A stretch of 61,019 nucleotides of DNA, taken from assembly GCA_902555465.1 (NCBI GenBank), contig CACDSN010000007.1:1-61019 (forward strand), in the 5' to 3' direction. The first letter of the stretch is position 1, and every line of letters starts with the position of its first letter. Position numbers and translations under genes: made by a program. The notes beneath the pieces were generated by a model. The model searched no databases, was not told where the DNA came from, and worked only from the letters and a program-made list of their open reading frames with translations. Source of the stretch: an uncultured Pelagibacteraceae bacterium (GTDB taxonomy: Bacteria > Pseudomonadota > Alphaproteobacteria > Pelagibacterales > Pelagibacteraceae). Of the stretch, positions 44,267-53,887 are shown piece after piece.

Positions 44267-44903
44267 TAAAGTCTCTTTGTAGTCTTTTTTGTGCCTCGAT
44301 TTTAATTTGTTGGTTAGAATTTTTCATTTCTATTATCTTTTCAAAAAATTCTTTCGATTTTTGCTTTTCATTTTTTGAGAAAAAAAACTCCGCTAGAACA
44401 TATAACGAGTGTGATTTCCATATATTGTCAGTATTAATTAAAGGTTTAAATATGCTGAGCAATTCCTCTTCGCTTGCGCTGTTTGAGTTGAATAAACCTT
44501 TTTTGTAAATTATTAAATTTTTTACTTCCCTATCCAATGGAGTATCATTTATTAAAATATCAAAATAGTTGTTAATTTCCTTTTTATTATTAAGTAAATT
44601 GTTGTCTAGCAAGAAATATAAAGCTAGTGGCGAATAAGTGGGATCTTTAAACATTATGACGTTTTTCATCGTATCAACAGATTTATTTGGATTATCTTTA
44701 TTATATTCAATTAAGGCTAAATTATATAGTTCTGAATTTTTTGCTTTAATATCTCTTTTATTATCTGAATAAAAAAAATAACCAAATAGGAGAAGCAAAA
44801 AAATAATTATAAATGAAATAAAATATTTTTTATTATTTAAAAAAATATTTTTTAGATTTAAATTTTCCTGATCCCCAGGTGCTATGTGGTTTTCATTGCT
44901 CAT
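44259..44903 (-). CDS. membrane-anchored TPR-like protein (YfgM-like)
   Basis: A 214-residue protein with a cytosolic N-terminus (about 1-27), one transmembrane helix (about 31-47, FISFIIIFLLLLFGYFF) and a periplasmic helical region that looks like TPR repeats (ELYNLALIEYNKDNP, LYVLAEFFFSKNEKQKSKEFFEKI). This is the layout of YfgM, a partner of the Sec translocon and periplasmic chaperones. It overlaps the bamB-like gene by 8 bases and abuts acnA directly. Assignment by layout and neighbour, moderate. Confidence 0.7.
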   Translation of the reverse strand: MSNENHIAPGDQENLNLKNIFLNNKKYFISFIIIFLLLLFGYFFYSDNKRDIKAKNSELYNLALIEYNKDNPNKSVDTMKNVIMFKDPTYSPLALYFLLDNNLLNNKKEINNYFDILINDTPLDREVKNLIIYKKGLFNSNSASEEELLSIFKPLINTDNIWKSHSLYVLAEFFFSKNEKQKSKEFFEKIIEMKNSNQQIKIEAQKRLQRDFSA

Positions 44904-47573
44904 CTAAATCATATTCCTTAGCACGTATTGTAAAATTCCACCATGTTTATAATACTCTAACTCATTCTTGGTGTCTATTCTTGACATTACATTAATCTTT
45001 TTAATTTCGCCATTATTATATTTTATCTCTAATTCAACTTCCTCTGATGGTTTAATCCCATTTTCAATCTTAGTAAATGTAAACAGCTCTGGACCTTTTA
45101 AATTTAAATTCTGTCTGTTAGCTCCATTAATAAATTGTAATGGTAAAATTCCCATACCTATCAAATTTGATCTGTGTATCCTTTCAAAACTTTCAGCTAT
45201 TACAACTTTTATTCCAAGTAATTTAGTTCCTTTTGCAGCCCAATCTCTTGACGAACCAGTTCCATATTCTTTTCCACCAACAACGATAAGATCAGTTCCT
45301 CTTTTTTTATATTCAACAACTGCATCGTAAATTGGCATCACTTTATTTTCAGGATATAATTTAGTAAAACCACCCTCTGTTCCAGGAGCAACTTCATTTC
45401 TAATTCTTATATTTGCAAATGTTCCTCTCATCATAACTTCATGATTCCCTCTTCTTGAACCATAAGAATTATAATCTTTAGGAAGAATTTGATGTTTCAT
45501 AAAATACTCGCCTGTTGGACTTTCTTTTTGAATAGTGCCAGCAGGTGAAATATGGTCTGTTGTAACACTGTCGCCTAAGATTAGTAAGGGCCTTGCATCC
45601 TTAATTGGTTTAAAACCCTCTGGACTCGGCGAAAGATTTTCAAAGAAGGGTGGTTTTTTTACATAGGTAGAATTATTATCCCAATCATAAATACTGCTTT
45701 TTTTTGTTTTAATTTTTTGCCATTGATCAGGTCCTTTTGAAACATTTGAATACCTTTCTCTAAACATTTCAGGGTTTAAAGACTTTAATAAAATGTCTTC
45801 AATTTCTTTATTACTTGGCCAAATATCTTTTAAATAAACATCTTTTCCACTCTTATCTTTACCAAGAGGATCTTTATACAAATCCACTTGCATAAATCCT
45901 GCCAAAGAATAAGCAACAACAAGTGGGGGCGATGCTAAATAATTTGCTTTAACTAATGGAGATATTCTGCCCTCAAAATTTCTATTCCCTGACAATACTG
46001 AAACTGCATAAATATCATTTTCTTTAATTGAGTTTGAAATATTTTCGGGTAATGGACCAGAATTACCAATACATGTTGTGCATCCATATCCTACTAAATT
46101 AAATCCTAATTCGTCTAAATATTTATTTAATCCAGACTTGTTTAAATAATCTGTTACAACCTGAGATCCTGGTGCTAAGGAAGTTTTAACCCAGGGTTTT
46201 GTTTTTAATCCTTTTTCTATTGCTCTTTTAGCTAATAATCCTGCGCCAATAAGTACATTGGGATTAGAAGTATTTGTACATGATGTAATTGCAGCTATTA
46301 CTATAGAGCCATCCTTGAGTTTGAAATCTGCTCCTGAAACTTTTGATGTATTTTCTACATGTCTCTTTGTGATTTCTTTAAAATTTTTTTCAAATGAAAA
46401 TTTAGCATCTGTAAGTAATACTTTGTCTTGCGGTCTTTTTGGACCAGAAATTGTTGGTACAATTGTTGACATATCTAATTTTACAACATCTGAAAATTCA
46501 ATATTATCACTAGCCCATAATCCTTGTTCTTTCGCATAACTTTCTACTATATTTACAGTATGATTTTCTCTTCCTGAAAATTTTAAATATTTCAGTGTCT
46601 CATTATCTATAGGAAAAAAACCACATGTCGCGCCATATTCTGGTGCCATATTTGCTATTGTTGCTCTATCAGCTAAGCTTAAATTTTTTAAACCAGATCC
46701 ATAAAATTCTACAAATTTACCAACCACACCCTTATCTCTTAAAATTTTGACTACAGTTAAAACTAAGTCGGTTGCGGTTGTTCCTTCTGGCAATTTATTT
46801 GTTAGTTCAAACCCAATCACCTCAGGAATTAACATTGAGATAGGCTGGCCTAACATTCCTGCTTCAGCTTCAATGCCGCCTACTCCCCAACCTAAAACTG
46901 ATAAACCATTAACCATTGTTGTATGACTATCTGTGCCTACAAGAGTATCTGGAAAAATATATTCATCGCCACCATAATTTGCGTTCCATACAACTTTAGA
47001 TAAATACTCTAGATTTACTTGATGACAAATTCCAGTTCCAGGAGGAACAATTCTAAAATTATCAAATGCTTGTTGTCCCCATTTAAGAAAAGAGTACCTT
47101 TCACCATTTCGATTAAATTCAATATCAACATTTTTTTTTAGAGATGACAAATTTGCAAAATCATCGACTTGAACTGAGTGATCAATTACCAAATCTACAG
47201 GCGATAAAGGATTTATTCTATTTGGATCTTTATTTTTTTCTTTAACTGCTTCTCTCATTGCAGCCAGATCAGCTACGGCTGGTATGCCTGTGTAATCTTG
47301 CAACAATACTCTTGCGGGTCTATATGCGATTTCAAAATTAGATTTTTTTGTTTTTAACCAATTTTTTATTGCATCAATTTGACTTTTAGTAACTGACTCG
47401 CCATCCTCAAACCTTAATAGATTTTCTAATAATACCAATAAAGACTTTGGAAGTTTAGATATCTCATTTAATCCATTTTTTTCAGCTTCTTTTAAAGAAT
47501 AATATTTATAATTCTTTCTACCTATTTCTATAGATTTTAAACAATTGTATGAATTTTTATTTCCTGGTTTCAT
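44904..47573 (-). CDS. acnA: aconitate hydratase A
   Basis: An 889-residue cytosolic [4Fe-4S] enzyme of the TCA cycle that isomerises citrate to isocitrate. The cluster cysteines are in AITSCTNTSNPNV near 428 and GYGCTTCIGNSG near 492; DLVIDHSVQVD near 120, GVGGIEAEAGMLGQP near 229, GDSVTTDHISPAGTI near 662 and the swivel-domain motif GGKEYGTGSSRDWAAKG near 765 complete the family signature. Full length. Three-base gap from the LysE-like gene; the downstream TPR gene begins immediately. Confidence 0.97.
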   Translation of the reverse strand: MKPGNKNSYNCLKSIEIGRKNYKYYSLKEAEKNGLNEISKLPKSLLVLLENLLRFEDGESVTKSQIDAIKNWLKTKKSNFEIAYRPARVLLQDYTGIPAVADLAAMREAVKEKNKDPNRINPLSPVDLVIDHSVQVDDFANLSSLKKNVDIEFNRNGERYSFLKWGQQAFDNFRIVPPGTGICHQVNLEYLSKVVWNANYGGDEYIFPDTLVGTDSHTTMVNGLSVLGWGVGGIEAEAGMLGQPISMLIPEVIGFELTNKLPEGTTATDLVLTVVKILRDKGVVGKFVEFYGSGLKNLSLADRATIANMAPEYGATCGFFPIDNETLKYLKFSGRENHTVNIVESYAKEQGLWASDNIEFSDVVKLDMSTIVPTISGPKRPQDKVLLTDAKFSFEKNFKEITKRHVENTSKVSGADFKLKDGSIVIAAITSCTNTSNPNVLIGAGLLAKRAIEKGLKTKPWVKTSLAPGSQVVTDYLNKSGLNKYLDELGFNLVGYGCTTCIGNSGPLPENISNSIKENDIYAVSVLSGNRNFEGRISPLVKANYLASPPLVVAYSLAGFMQVDLYKDPLGKDKSGKDVYLKDIWPSNKEIEDILLKSLNPEMFRERYSNVSKGPDQWQKIKTKKSSIYDWDNNSTYVKKPPFFENLSPSPEGFKPIKDARPLLILGDSVTTDHISPAGTIQKESPTGEYFMKHQILPKDYNSYGSRRGNHEVMMRGTFANIRIRNEVAPGTEGGFTKLYPENKVMPIYDAVVEYKKRGTDLIVVGGKEYGTGSSRDWAAKGTKLLGIKVVIAESFERIHRSNLIGMGILPLQFINGANRQNLNLKGPELFTFTKIENGIKPSEEVELEIKYNNGEIKKINVMSRIDTKNELEYYKHGGILQYVLRNMI

Positions 47574-47576
47574 AGT

Positions 47577-48167
47577 TTATATATAAAACGTAATTATGCT
47601 CAAAAGAAGAAGGCAGGACATAGCATAATTGAAGTATTTAATAAATTTCTCATTTGTCGCAAATTTTCTTAAAAATTTACCAATAAATGTCCATAATGTA
47701 ATACTGGTTGATGAAAATAATAGTGCAAGAAGCACAACCTGAGTCGCATAATTAACATAATTTTCACCCAATTCTACATAGGTTGAGACTACGATAATTG
47801 CTACGGTTACACCTTTAGGATTTAGGTATTGAAAAAAGAAAGTTTCAATAAATTTGACTGGATTATCTTTTTTTGTTTCATCTGAAGTGTTTGAAGTAGC
47901 TATTTTATAAGATAAATAAATTAAAAATAATGTTCCTAGATATTTCATTACTACTTGAATAACTGGAAACAATTTAAAAATATTAATTAAACCAATAGTT
48001 AAAAATAAAACTAAAGAAGTAAATCCAAGTGTAACACCAAGTATATGTGGAATAGTTTTAATTATACCAAAGTTAAATCCTGAGTAAGAAGCTACAACAT
48101 TATTAGGTCCTGGCGTATATGCGGTAACAAACCAAAATAAAGCAATTGAAATTATTTCTGGGTGCAT
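47577..48167 (-). CDS. LysE-family amino-acid exporter / translocator
   Basis: A 196-residue inner-membrane protein with about six transmembrane helices. The family start FWFVTAYTPGPNNVVASYSG is complete (TPGPNN motif near residue 19), and the second repeat has FFQYLNPKGVTVAIIVVSTY near 110. LysE/RhtB proteins export amino acids or related metabolites. In one operon with csaA (3 bases upstream) and acnA (3 bases downstream). Substrate unknown. Confidence 0.9.
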   Translation of the reverse strand: MHPEIISIALFWFVTAYTPGPNNVVASYSGFNFGIIKTIPHILGVTLGFTSLVLFLTIGLINIFKLFPVIQVVMKYLGTLFLIYLSYKIATSNTSDETKKDNPVKFIETFFFQYLNPKGVTVAIIVVSTYVELGENYVNYATQVVLLALLFSSTSITLWTFIGKFLRKFATNEKFIKYFNYAMSCLLLLSIITFYI

Positions 48168-48170
48168 TTT

Positions 48171-48512
48171 TTAAGCGATTGGTAACCCATTTTTTGCATT
48201 CTGTGATGGATGAAGCAATGTAACTCTACCCTCTTCATCTATTGATCCTAAAATTAAAACTTGAGATTTAACCCCAGCTATATTTTTTTCTGCAAAATTG
48301 CAAACCCCAATCACTTGTTTTCCTATCAAGTTTTCAGTATTATAATAATGGGTTATTTGAGCTGATGATTGTTTTATTCCTATTTTATCTCCAAAATCAA
48401 CTTCAACAACTAAAGATGGTTTTCTTGCTTTTTCGTTTTTTTTTACGCTTAAAACTGTACCTAATCTAATATCTACTTTATCAAATATGTCGTAGGTTAT
48501 TTGTTCTTTCAT
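48171..48512 (-). CDS. csaA: tRNA-binding (EMAP/CsaA-type) protein
   Basis: A 113-residue protein with the EMAP-II-type OB fold: DIFDKVDIRLGTVLSV near 8, ARKPSLVVEVDFG near 31, KQSSAQITHYY near 51, GKQVIGVCNFAEKNIAGVKSQVLILGS near 66. CsaA binds tRNA and has been described as a secretion-related chaperone in Bacillus. It is the first gene of the six-gene minus-strand operon, divergent from argE across only 23 bases. Confidence 0.92.
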   Translation of the reverse strand: MKEQITYDIFDKVDIRLGTVLSVKKNEKARKPSLVVEVDFGDKIGIKQSSAQITHYYNTENLIGKQVIGVCNFAEKNIAGVKSQVLILGSIDEEGRVTLLHPSQNAKNGLPIA

Positions 48513-48535
48513 AATAATAATATATAATTAAGTTT

Positions 48536-49714
48536 ATGGGTTTAGATAGTAATTTATATGAAAAATCAATCAAGATTTTGACTGATCTAATAAGTTTTAA
48601 AACAATTTCTGGAAAAGATAATGGTCCTTTGATCGATTATTGCGATGACATATTAAAAAAAAATGGAGTTTCTACTTTTAGGGTCTTTGATGGGAATAAA
48701 GAAAGGGTAAATCTTTTTGGGACAATTAAAGCTAAAAAAAACAATGGAAAAAAATCAATAATTTTATCTGGACATACAGATGTCGTCCCAGTTTCAAAAG
48801 GATGGGGTACAGATCCATTTAAAGCAACTGTTAAAGGTGATAAACTTTTTGGTAGAGGTTCATGTGATATGAAAGGCTTTATAGCTTGTGTTCTTGCATA
48901 TGTTCCAACGTTGTCTAAAACTAATTTAGATCGAGATGTTCATTTTTCATTTACTTTCGATGAAGAAACAGCTTGTATTGGAGCGCCACTTTTAATTAAA
49001 GAATTAAAAAAAAGGAGTATAACAAATGGAATTTGTATAATTGGCGAACCCACAAAAATGAAAATTATAGACGCACACAAAGGGATGAACGAATATACAA
49101 TTCACTTTGAAGGACTAGCTGGACACAGTTCACAACCTAGCAAAGGTGTTAATGCTATAGAGTATGCAAGTAGATATATAAATAAACTTTTGGAATTAAG
49201 AAAAGAATTAATAAGTAGAGCACCTAAAGATTGTATTTTTGATCCACCTCATTCAACTCTTTCAATAGGAGGAATTTCTGGAGGCATAGCGCACAATGTA
49301 ATAGCTGATAAATGCAAAGTAGAATGGGAAACAAGGCCAGTTGTTAAAGAAGATGGGATATTTGTTACAGACCAAATAGATAAATTTGTAAGTGAGGAAC
49401 TTCTGCCACAAATGAAAAAGATTTTTCCTAATTCAAATATTCGAAAAGAAACTATTGGAGAAGTTATTGGATTTAATAGAATAAAAGACTCTGAGGCATG
49501 TGAACTGGTGTCTAGCATTACAGGTGACAATTCAAGAGAAGTTGTTTCTTTTGGAACTGAGGCTGGTCTTTTCCAAGAAATAGGTATTAGCACTGTTGTT
49601 TGTGGACCAGGATCTATTGAACAAGCTCATAAGATTGATGAATTTATTGAGCTTAATGAGTTAAAAAAGTGTTTAACTTTTCTTGAGGGTATTAAAAATA
49701 AATCGATTAATTAA
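48536..49714 (+). CDS. argE: acetylornithine deacetylase (M20 family)
   Basis: A 392-residue zinc amidohydrolase. Seen: ILSGHTDVVPVSKGWGTDPF near 77 (metal His and Asp), GRGSCDMKGFIACVLA near 105 (bridging Asp), FTFDEETACIGAPLL near 140 (catalytic Glu pair), IGEPTKMKIIDAHKGMNEY near 170 and GTEAGLFQEIGISTVVCGPGSIEQAHKIDEFI near 340 with the C-terminal metal His. Removes the acetyl group from N-acetylornithine in arginine synthesis. Related M20 deacylases are possible but the C-terminal pattern is typical. A hairpin lies directly after the stop. Confidence 0.9.
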   Translation: MGLDSNLYEKSIKILTDLISFKTISGKDNGPLIDYCDDILKKNGVSTFRVFDGNKERVNLFGTIKAKKNNGKKSIILSGHTDVVPVSKGWGTDPFKATVKGDKLFGRGSCDMKGFIACVLAYVPTLSKTNLDRDVHFSFTFDEETACIGAPLLIKELKKRSITNGICIIGEPTKMKIIDAHKGMNEYTIHFEGLAGHSSQPSKGVNAIEYASRYINKLLELRKELISRAPKDCIFDPPHSTLSIGGISGGIAHNVIADKCKVEWETRPVVKEDGIFVTDQIDKFVSEELLPQMKKIFPNSNIRKETIGEVIGFNRIKDSEACELVSSITGDNSREVVSFGTEAGLFQEIGISTVVCGPGSIEQAHKIDEFIELNELKKCLTFLEGIKNKSIN

Positions 49715-49718
49715 AAAA

Positions 49719-49747
49719 ATCCTGCCACGTTTAAAACGTGACAGGAT
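49719..49747 (-). terminator. terminator of the NCS1 permease gene (also behind argE)
   Basis: A 13-base-pair stem with one mismatch (ATCCTGCCACGTT / AACGTGACAGGAT) and a 3-base loop. On the minus strand it is followed by seven T, making a strong terminator for the permease; on the plus strand it follows the argE stop with a weaker T run. Confidence 0.85.
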
Positions 49748-49771
49748 ATTTAACCTCTGAGAGAGTTTTGT

Positions 49772-51226
49772 TTACTTACTTCTATTAGATATGGCTAAAT
49801 GAATGATAGCACCTAAAGCAGCACCGATCATCCAAGCATATCCTCCGCCACCACCAAGGTTAGCAAAGAAGTCATCCAAACCAAATACTAAAATATTTGG
49901 CCAAACTGTTCCAACAGCAATGTATCCTGATAGCACCCAAGCTAACATTCCTTTACCATTAAAACCATCGTTGTAGTGATATTTTCCACTCTTACTGTCT
50001 GAGAAAAGATCATCTACATCAATTTTTTGCTTCTTAATGATGTAGTAGTCTGTAATCATTATACCAAACACTGGGGCTAATATTGCGCCCAAAGTGTTTA
50101 CAAACGGGAATAATCCCATTTTAGTAATTGTTGATACCCATAGACCTCCAATTATAAAACCAAATATCGCCGTAATTAATCCACCAACTCTGAAATTAAT
50201 TTTGCTTGGTATTAAATTAGCTAAGTCATATGCAGGTGGTACAAAGTTCGCAACCATGTTTATACCAACTGTTGCTGCAAAGAATGCAAACGCTGCAATA
50301 ATTGTAAGTAGTAAATTGTCTACTTTAGCAACCATATCAGTCGGTGAAGCAATATACTCACCAAATATAGCAATCGTTCCACCAGTAATCATTAAAGTGA
50401 TAAATGAGAAGAAAACAACGTTACCTACAAGGCCCCATAAATTTCCTTTTTTCATTTCATCTTCATTTTTAACAAATCTTGCGAAGTCACCGAAGTTGAT
50501 CACAACTGCTGCAAAGTATCCAACCATGATTGAAAATACTGCTAGGAAAGCACCGAATGATCCTAATCCTTCAAAACCACCTGATCTTTCTCCACCAGAA
50601 AATATATTTCCGACCTCAGTTAGTAAGCCTCCTCCAGCTTTTGCCCATATTGCAATCATTAAAACGACCATCACAACATAAACCGCTGGACCAGCAAAGT
50701 TTAAAAACTTTCTAACTAAATCTATTCCTTGCCAGAATAGATAAACTTGGAAAACTGAAACAAATATAAATGAAATCCACATTACTCCTGACATTCCAAG
50801 AAGCATTGGTTCACCTTCTATCCCAGTTAATCCTGTTATTAGCAATGCAACTGCAGTTGAGGCTGCAAAAGTTTGTGCACCATACCAGAACATCGCAACA
50901 ATACCTCTGGCCATAGCCGGGAAGTTTGCTCCAAATACACCCATACTTACTCGAGCAAATACAGGGTATGGAATACCATGTTTAACACTTGGTTTTCCTG
51001 AAAGGTTTACGAGCCACATTATAAAAAATCCTGCAAGAACTAACGCAAGCATAACTGCCCAACCATTTAAGCCTGAAGCTAAAAATAGTGATGCAGCCAA
51101 AGTATATCCAAATAAACTTTGAACATCGTTAGCCCAAACGTTAAAGATTTCAAACCATCCCCATTTTTTATCGTTACTTGGGGTAGGAGCTAAATCTTTA
51201 TTGTATAATTTAGAAGATCTTGACAT
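49772..51226 (-). CDS. NCS1-family nucleobase/hydantoin/allantoin-type permease
   Basis: A 484-residue inner-membrane transporter with about 12 transmembrane helices. It begins with the family pattern NKDLAPTPSNDKKWGWFEIFNVWANDVQS, the NCS1 signature before TM1; GIPYPVFARVSMGVFGANFPAMARGIVAMFWYGAQTF (TM3 region) and FGIMITDYYIIKKQKIDVDDLF near 390 also fit. The family imports purines, pyrimidines, hydantoins, thiamine precursors or related N-heterocycles with cations. A good GGAGG Shine-Dalgarno precedes the start. Upstream lie tandem 26-base repeats and then the aldehyde dehydrogenase and ureohydrolase genes, pointing to nitrogen acquisition. Confidence 0.88.
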   Translation of the reverse strand: MSRSSKLYNKDLAPTPSNDKKWGWFEIFNVWANDVQSLFGYTLAASLFLASGLNGWAVMLALVLAGFFIMWLVNLSGKPSVKHGIPYPVFARVSMGVFGANFPAMARGIVAMFWYGAQTFAASTAVALLITGLTGIEGEPMLLGMSGVMWISFIFVSVFQVYLFWQGIDLVRKFLNFAGPAVYVVMVVLMIAIWAKAGGGLLTEVGNIFSGGERSGGFEGLGSFGAFLAVFSIMVGYFAAVVINFGDFARFVKNEDEMKKGNLWGLVGNVVFFSFITLMITGGTIAIFGEYIASPTDMVAKVDNLLLTIIAAFAFFAATVGINMVANFVPPAYDLANLIPSKINFRVGGLITAIFGFIIGGLWVSTITKMGLFPFVNTLGAILAPVFGIMITDYYIIKKQKIDVDDLFSDSKSGKYHYNDGFNGKGMLAWVLSGYIAVGTVWPNILVFGLDDFFANLGGGGGYAWMIGAALGAIIHLAISNRSK

Positions 51227-51324
51227 ATCTCCCTCCTTTGTTCCTGAAACAATAAGTTTTTGTATAGTTAATAAAATGAAATATTTTATAAGTATTTATA
51301 AGTGTTGTTTTAGAACATGTATTA

Positions 51325-51386
51325 AACCCATAATGTTCATAAAAATAAAAAACCCATTATGTTCATAAAAATAAAAAACCCAAAAT
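51325..51386. repeat. tandem 26-base repeats upstream of the NCS1 permease
   Basis: Two adjacent 26-base units (51325-51350 and 51351-51376) of the form AACCCATWATGTTCATAAAA plus ATAAAA differ at one base; a third copy begins at 51377 (AACCCAAAATG) and decays. GAACAT at 51313-51318 is the inverse of ATGTTC inside each unit. This lies about 100 bases before the permease start, in the longest gap of the window (51227-51421), where I see no gene. Possible regulator-binding array. Confidence 0.75.
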
Positions 51387-51421
51387 GAATTTAAGTCTTG
51401 TTTAATTTATATAAAAAATTG

Positions 51422-52855
51422 TTAACTCCAACCGCCAACAGATTTAACTTCAAGAAATTCTATTAAACCTTCTTTGCCCGCTTCTCTTCCTATTCCAGAA
51501 TGTTTATAACCACCAAATGGTGCATCAACAGCAATACCTGCTCCATTCACATCAACCATTCCTGATCTTAACTTTCTAGCTACTCTTTGAACTTTTTCCC
51601 CGTCTTGAGTTTGTATATAATTTGTCAAACCATAATCAGTGTCATTTGCTATTTCGATTGCTTCTTCCTCTGTATCAAACGGTATAACTGATAAAACTGG
51701 ACCAAAAATTTCTGTTCTAGCAATATTCATGCTATTATTTACATCTGCAAATACTGTTGGTTTTACATAGTAACCATCTTTTAAACCATCAGGTTTTCCA
51801 GGGCCTCCAGAAACTAGTTTAGCACCTTCATCAATGCCTTTTTGAATTAGTCCCTGTATTTTGTTAAATTGTGTTTCAGAAATGACTGGTCCTATATGCT
51901 CACCTTCTTTATTTGGATCGTCAACCTTAAAATCATCAGCATATTTTTTTAGTCTTTGAACAGCTTCATCATACATAGATTTTTCTACCAACATTCTTGT
52001 TGGTGCGTTACAAGATTGACCTGAATTTCTAAAACATCTTAAAGCACCCCTTTCGATAGCCTCAGGGTCTGCATCTTTAAATATTATGTTTGCACCTTTC
52101 CCACCTAATTCTAAGCTTACACGCTTAAAATCTTTTGCGGCGTTCTGAGATATTAATGCGCCAGCTCTTGTTGATCCAGTAAATGAAATCATATTTATAT
52201 CGGGATGACTAGTTAAAGCATCACCTGTAGTTGCTCCATCGCCATTTACTAAATTAAAAACTCCTTTTGGAAATCCCGCTTCATCAATTAATTCTGCAAT
52301 AATAATTGCTGATAGTGGTGCAAGTTCTGAAGGCTTTAAAACCATTGTGCATCCAGCTGCAAGTGCTGGGATAACTTTTAAACAAACTTGATTTATAGGC
52401 CAATTCCACGGAGTTATTAATGCGCAAACACCTTTTGGCTCATATAAAATTCTTTGATTTTTTGCATGATCTCCTAATCCTTTTTCAAATTCAAAATCTT
52501 TTAGATATCTAATAAACGATTTAATATGACTTGCTCCAGTTCCGGTTTGGAGTTTTGTTGAAAAATCTTTCGGTGCCCCCATTTCTAAAGTTATTGCATC
52601 CGAAATATCATTCCATCTTTTTTTATATAATACATAAAGTTTTTCTAATAGCTCAATTCTCTCTTCCTTAGTTGAAAAACCCCAACTATTAAATGCTTCT
52701 TTCGCAGCAACAACAGCATCGTGAATATCTTCTTTTCCACCTAAAGAAATTACCGCACATGCTTTTTCTGTTGCAGGATTTATGACTTCAATATTTTGTT
52801 TATTTTTTGGTGCTACCCAGGCACCATTAATATAAAAATTTTTCTTTTCTAACAT
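51422..52855 (-). CDS. NAD(P)-dependent aldehyde dehydrogenase
   Basis: A 477-residue member of the ALDH superfamily. Catalytic Glu in SLELGGKGANI near 245 and the nucleophilic Cys in FRNSGQSCNAPTRM near 280; NAD-binding FTGSTRAGALI near 223; ITPWNWPINQ near 139; EIFGPVLSVIPFDTEEEAI near 375. It lies 20 bases downstream of the agmatinase-family gene, so it may oxidise the aldehyde derived from an amine such as 4-aminobutyraldehyde or 4-guanidinobutyraldehyde; the substrate is inferred. Confidence 0.92.
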   Translation of the reverse strand: MLEKKNFYINGAWVAPKNKQNIEVINPATEKACAVISLGGKEDIHDAVVAAKEAFNSWGFSTKEERIELLEKLYVLYKKRWNDISDAITLEMGAPKDFSTKLQTGTGASHIKSFIRYLKDFEFEKGLGDHAKNQRILYEPKGVCALITPWNWPINQVCLKVIPALAAGCTMVLKPSELAPLSAIIIAELIDEAGFPKGVFNLVNGDGATTGDALTSHPDINMISFTGSTRAGALISQNAAKDFKRVSLELGGKGANIIFKDADPEAIERGALRCFRNSGQSCNAPTRMLVEKSMYDEAVQRLKKYADDFKVDDPNKEGEHIGPVISETQFNKIQGLIQKGIDEGAKLVSGGPGKPDGLKDGYYVKPTVFADVNNSMNIARTEIFGPVLSVIPFDTEEEAIEIANDTDYGLTNYIQTQDGEKVQRVARKLRSGMVDVNGAGIAVDAPFGGYKHSGIGREAGKEGLIEFLEVKSVGGWS

Positions 52856-52875
52856 ATTTAAAAATTATCCTTTCT

Positions 52876-53835
52876 TTATTTTTTTGCAAATAAATTTGTT
52901 AATTCATATACTATAGTTGCTGCTGCTAATGACGTAACCTCAGCATGATCATATGCTGGAGCTACCTCAACTACATCAGCTGAAATTAAATTCATACCTG
53001 AAAGACCTCTTATAACGTTTACAATTTCTCTTGTAGTCATTCCAGCAATTTCAGGAGTGCCAGTTCCAGGTGCAAAAGCTGGGTCTAAAACATCTATATC
53101 TATTGATAAATATAAAGCATTATTGCCTACTCTCTTCTTAATTCTATCAACTATTTTATCGATACCTTCGCTTTGAAAATCATCACAATGAATAATTTTA
53201 AATCCAAAACTTTCGTCATTTTTAATATCGTCTCTACTATAAAGTGGACCTCTTATTCCAACATGCATTGAGGCATCATCTAAAAATAATCTTTCCTCTC
53301 TTGCTCTTCTAAATGGTGTTCCATGTGTATATGGTGCTCCAAAATAAGTATCCCATGTATCTAGATGCGCATCAAAATGAACTAAGGCTACAGGCCCTTT
53401 ATTAATTTTATTAATTGCTCTTAAAAGTGGAAATGCAATCGTGTGATCTCCGCCCATACTAATTATTCCTTCAGTTTTTTGTAAAAGATCATAAGCGCCA
53501 TCCTCGATTTGTTTTATTGCTTCATCAATATTGAATGGATTACATGTAATATCACCTGCGTCTGCAACTTGCTGAACTTTAAATGGTTCAACATCATAAT
53601 TTGGATGGTAGTTTGTTCTTAAGTGTCTTGATGCTTGTCTAATACTTTGAGGACCAAATCTAGCTCCAGGCCTGTAACTTGTCCCAGCATCAAATGGTAT
53701 ACCTACAATAGCTACATCACAACTTTCAACGTCTCTTAGTTCTGGTAATCTTGCAAAAGTTGATGGACCTGCGAATCTTGGAACTTTAGTTCCACTTACT
53801 GGTTGGATTGGATTTTTATTTTTTTCTTTTTTCAT
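52876..53835 (-). CDS. speB: agmatinase / guanidinobutyrase-type ureohydrolase
   Basis: A 319-residue binuclear-manganese ureohydrolase that removes urea from a guanidino compound. Metal ligands: SMGGDHTIAF near 127 (His), VHFDAHLDTWD near 150 (Asp, His, Asp) and SIDIDVLDPAFAPGTGTP near 237 (two Asp). The loop TYFGAPYTHGTPFRRA after the metal site resembles agmatinases and guanidinobutyrases; sequence alone does not tell agmatine, guanidinobutyrate or guanidinopropionate apart. First gene of the ureohydrolase-ALDH pair; the NCS1 permease is downstream. No urease genes in the window. Confidence 0.88.
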   Translation of the reverse strand: MKKEKNKNPIQPVSGTKVPRFAGPSTFARLPELRDVESCDVAIVGIPFDAGTSYRPGARFGPQSIRQASRHLRTNYHPNYDVEPFKVQQVADAGDITCNPFNIDEAIKQIEDGAYDLLQKTEGIISMGGDHTIAFPLLRAINKINKGPVALVHFDAHLDTWDTYFGAPYTHGTPFRRAREERLFLDDASMHVGIRGPLYSRDDIKNDESFGFKIIHCDDFQSEGIDKIVDRIKKRVGNNALYLSIDIDVLDPAFAPGTGTPEIAGMTTREIVNVIRGLSGMNLISADVVEVAPAYDHAEVTSLAAATIVYELTNLFAKK

Positions 53836-53887
53836 TTATAAAAATGTAAGTTAATATAATCTTATACAATTCGTCTATAACTATTTA

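Noticed and set aside
50094..50681. A 195-codon open frame on the plus strand opposite the NCS1 permease
   Set aside because: It is the mirror of a strongly coding minus-strand gene; composition is proline/threonine-rich as expected from antisense reading of membrane-protein codons, and no start signal is visible.
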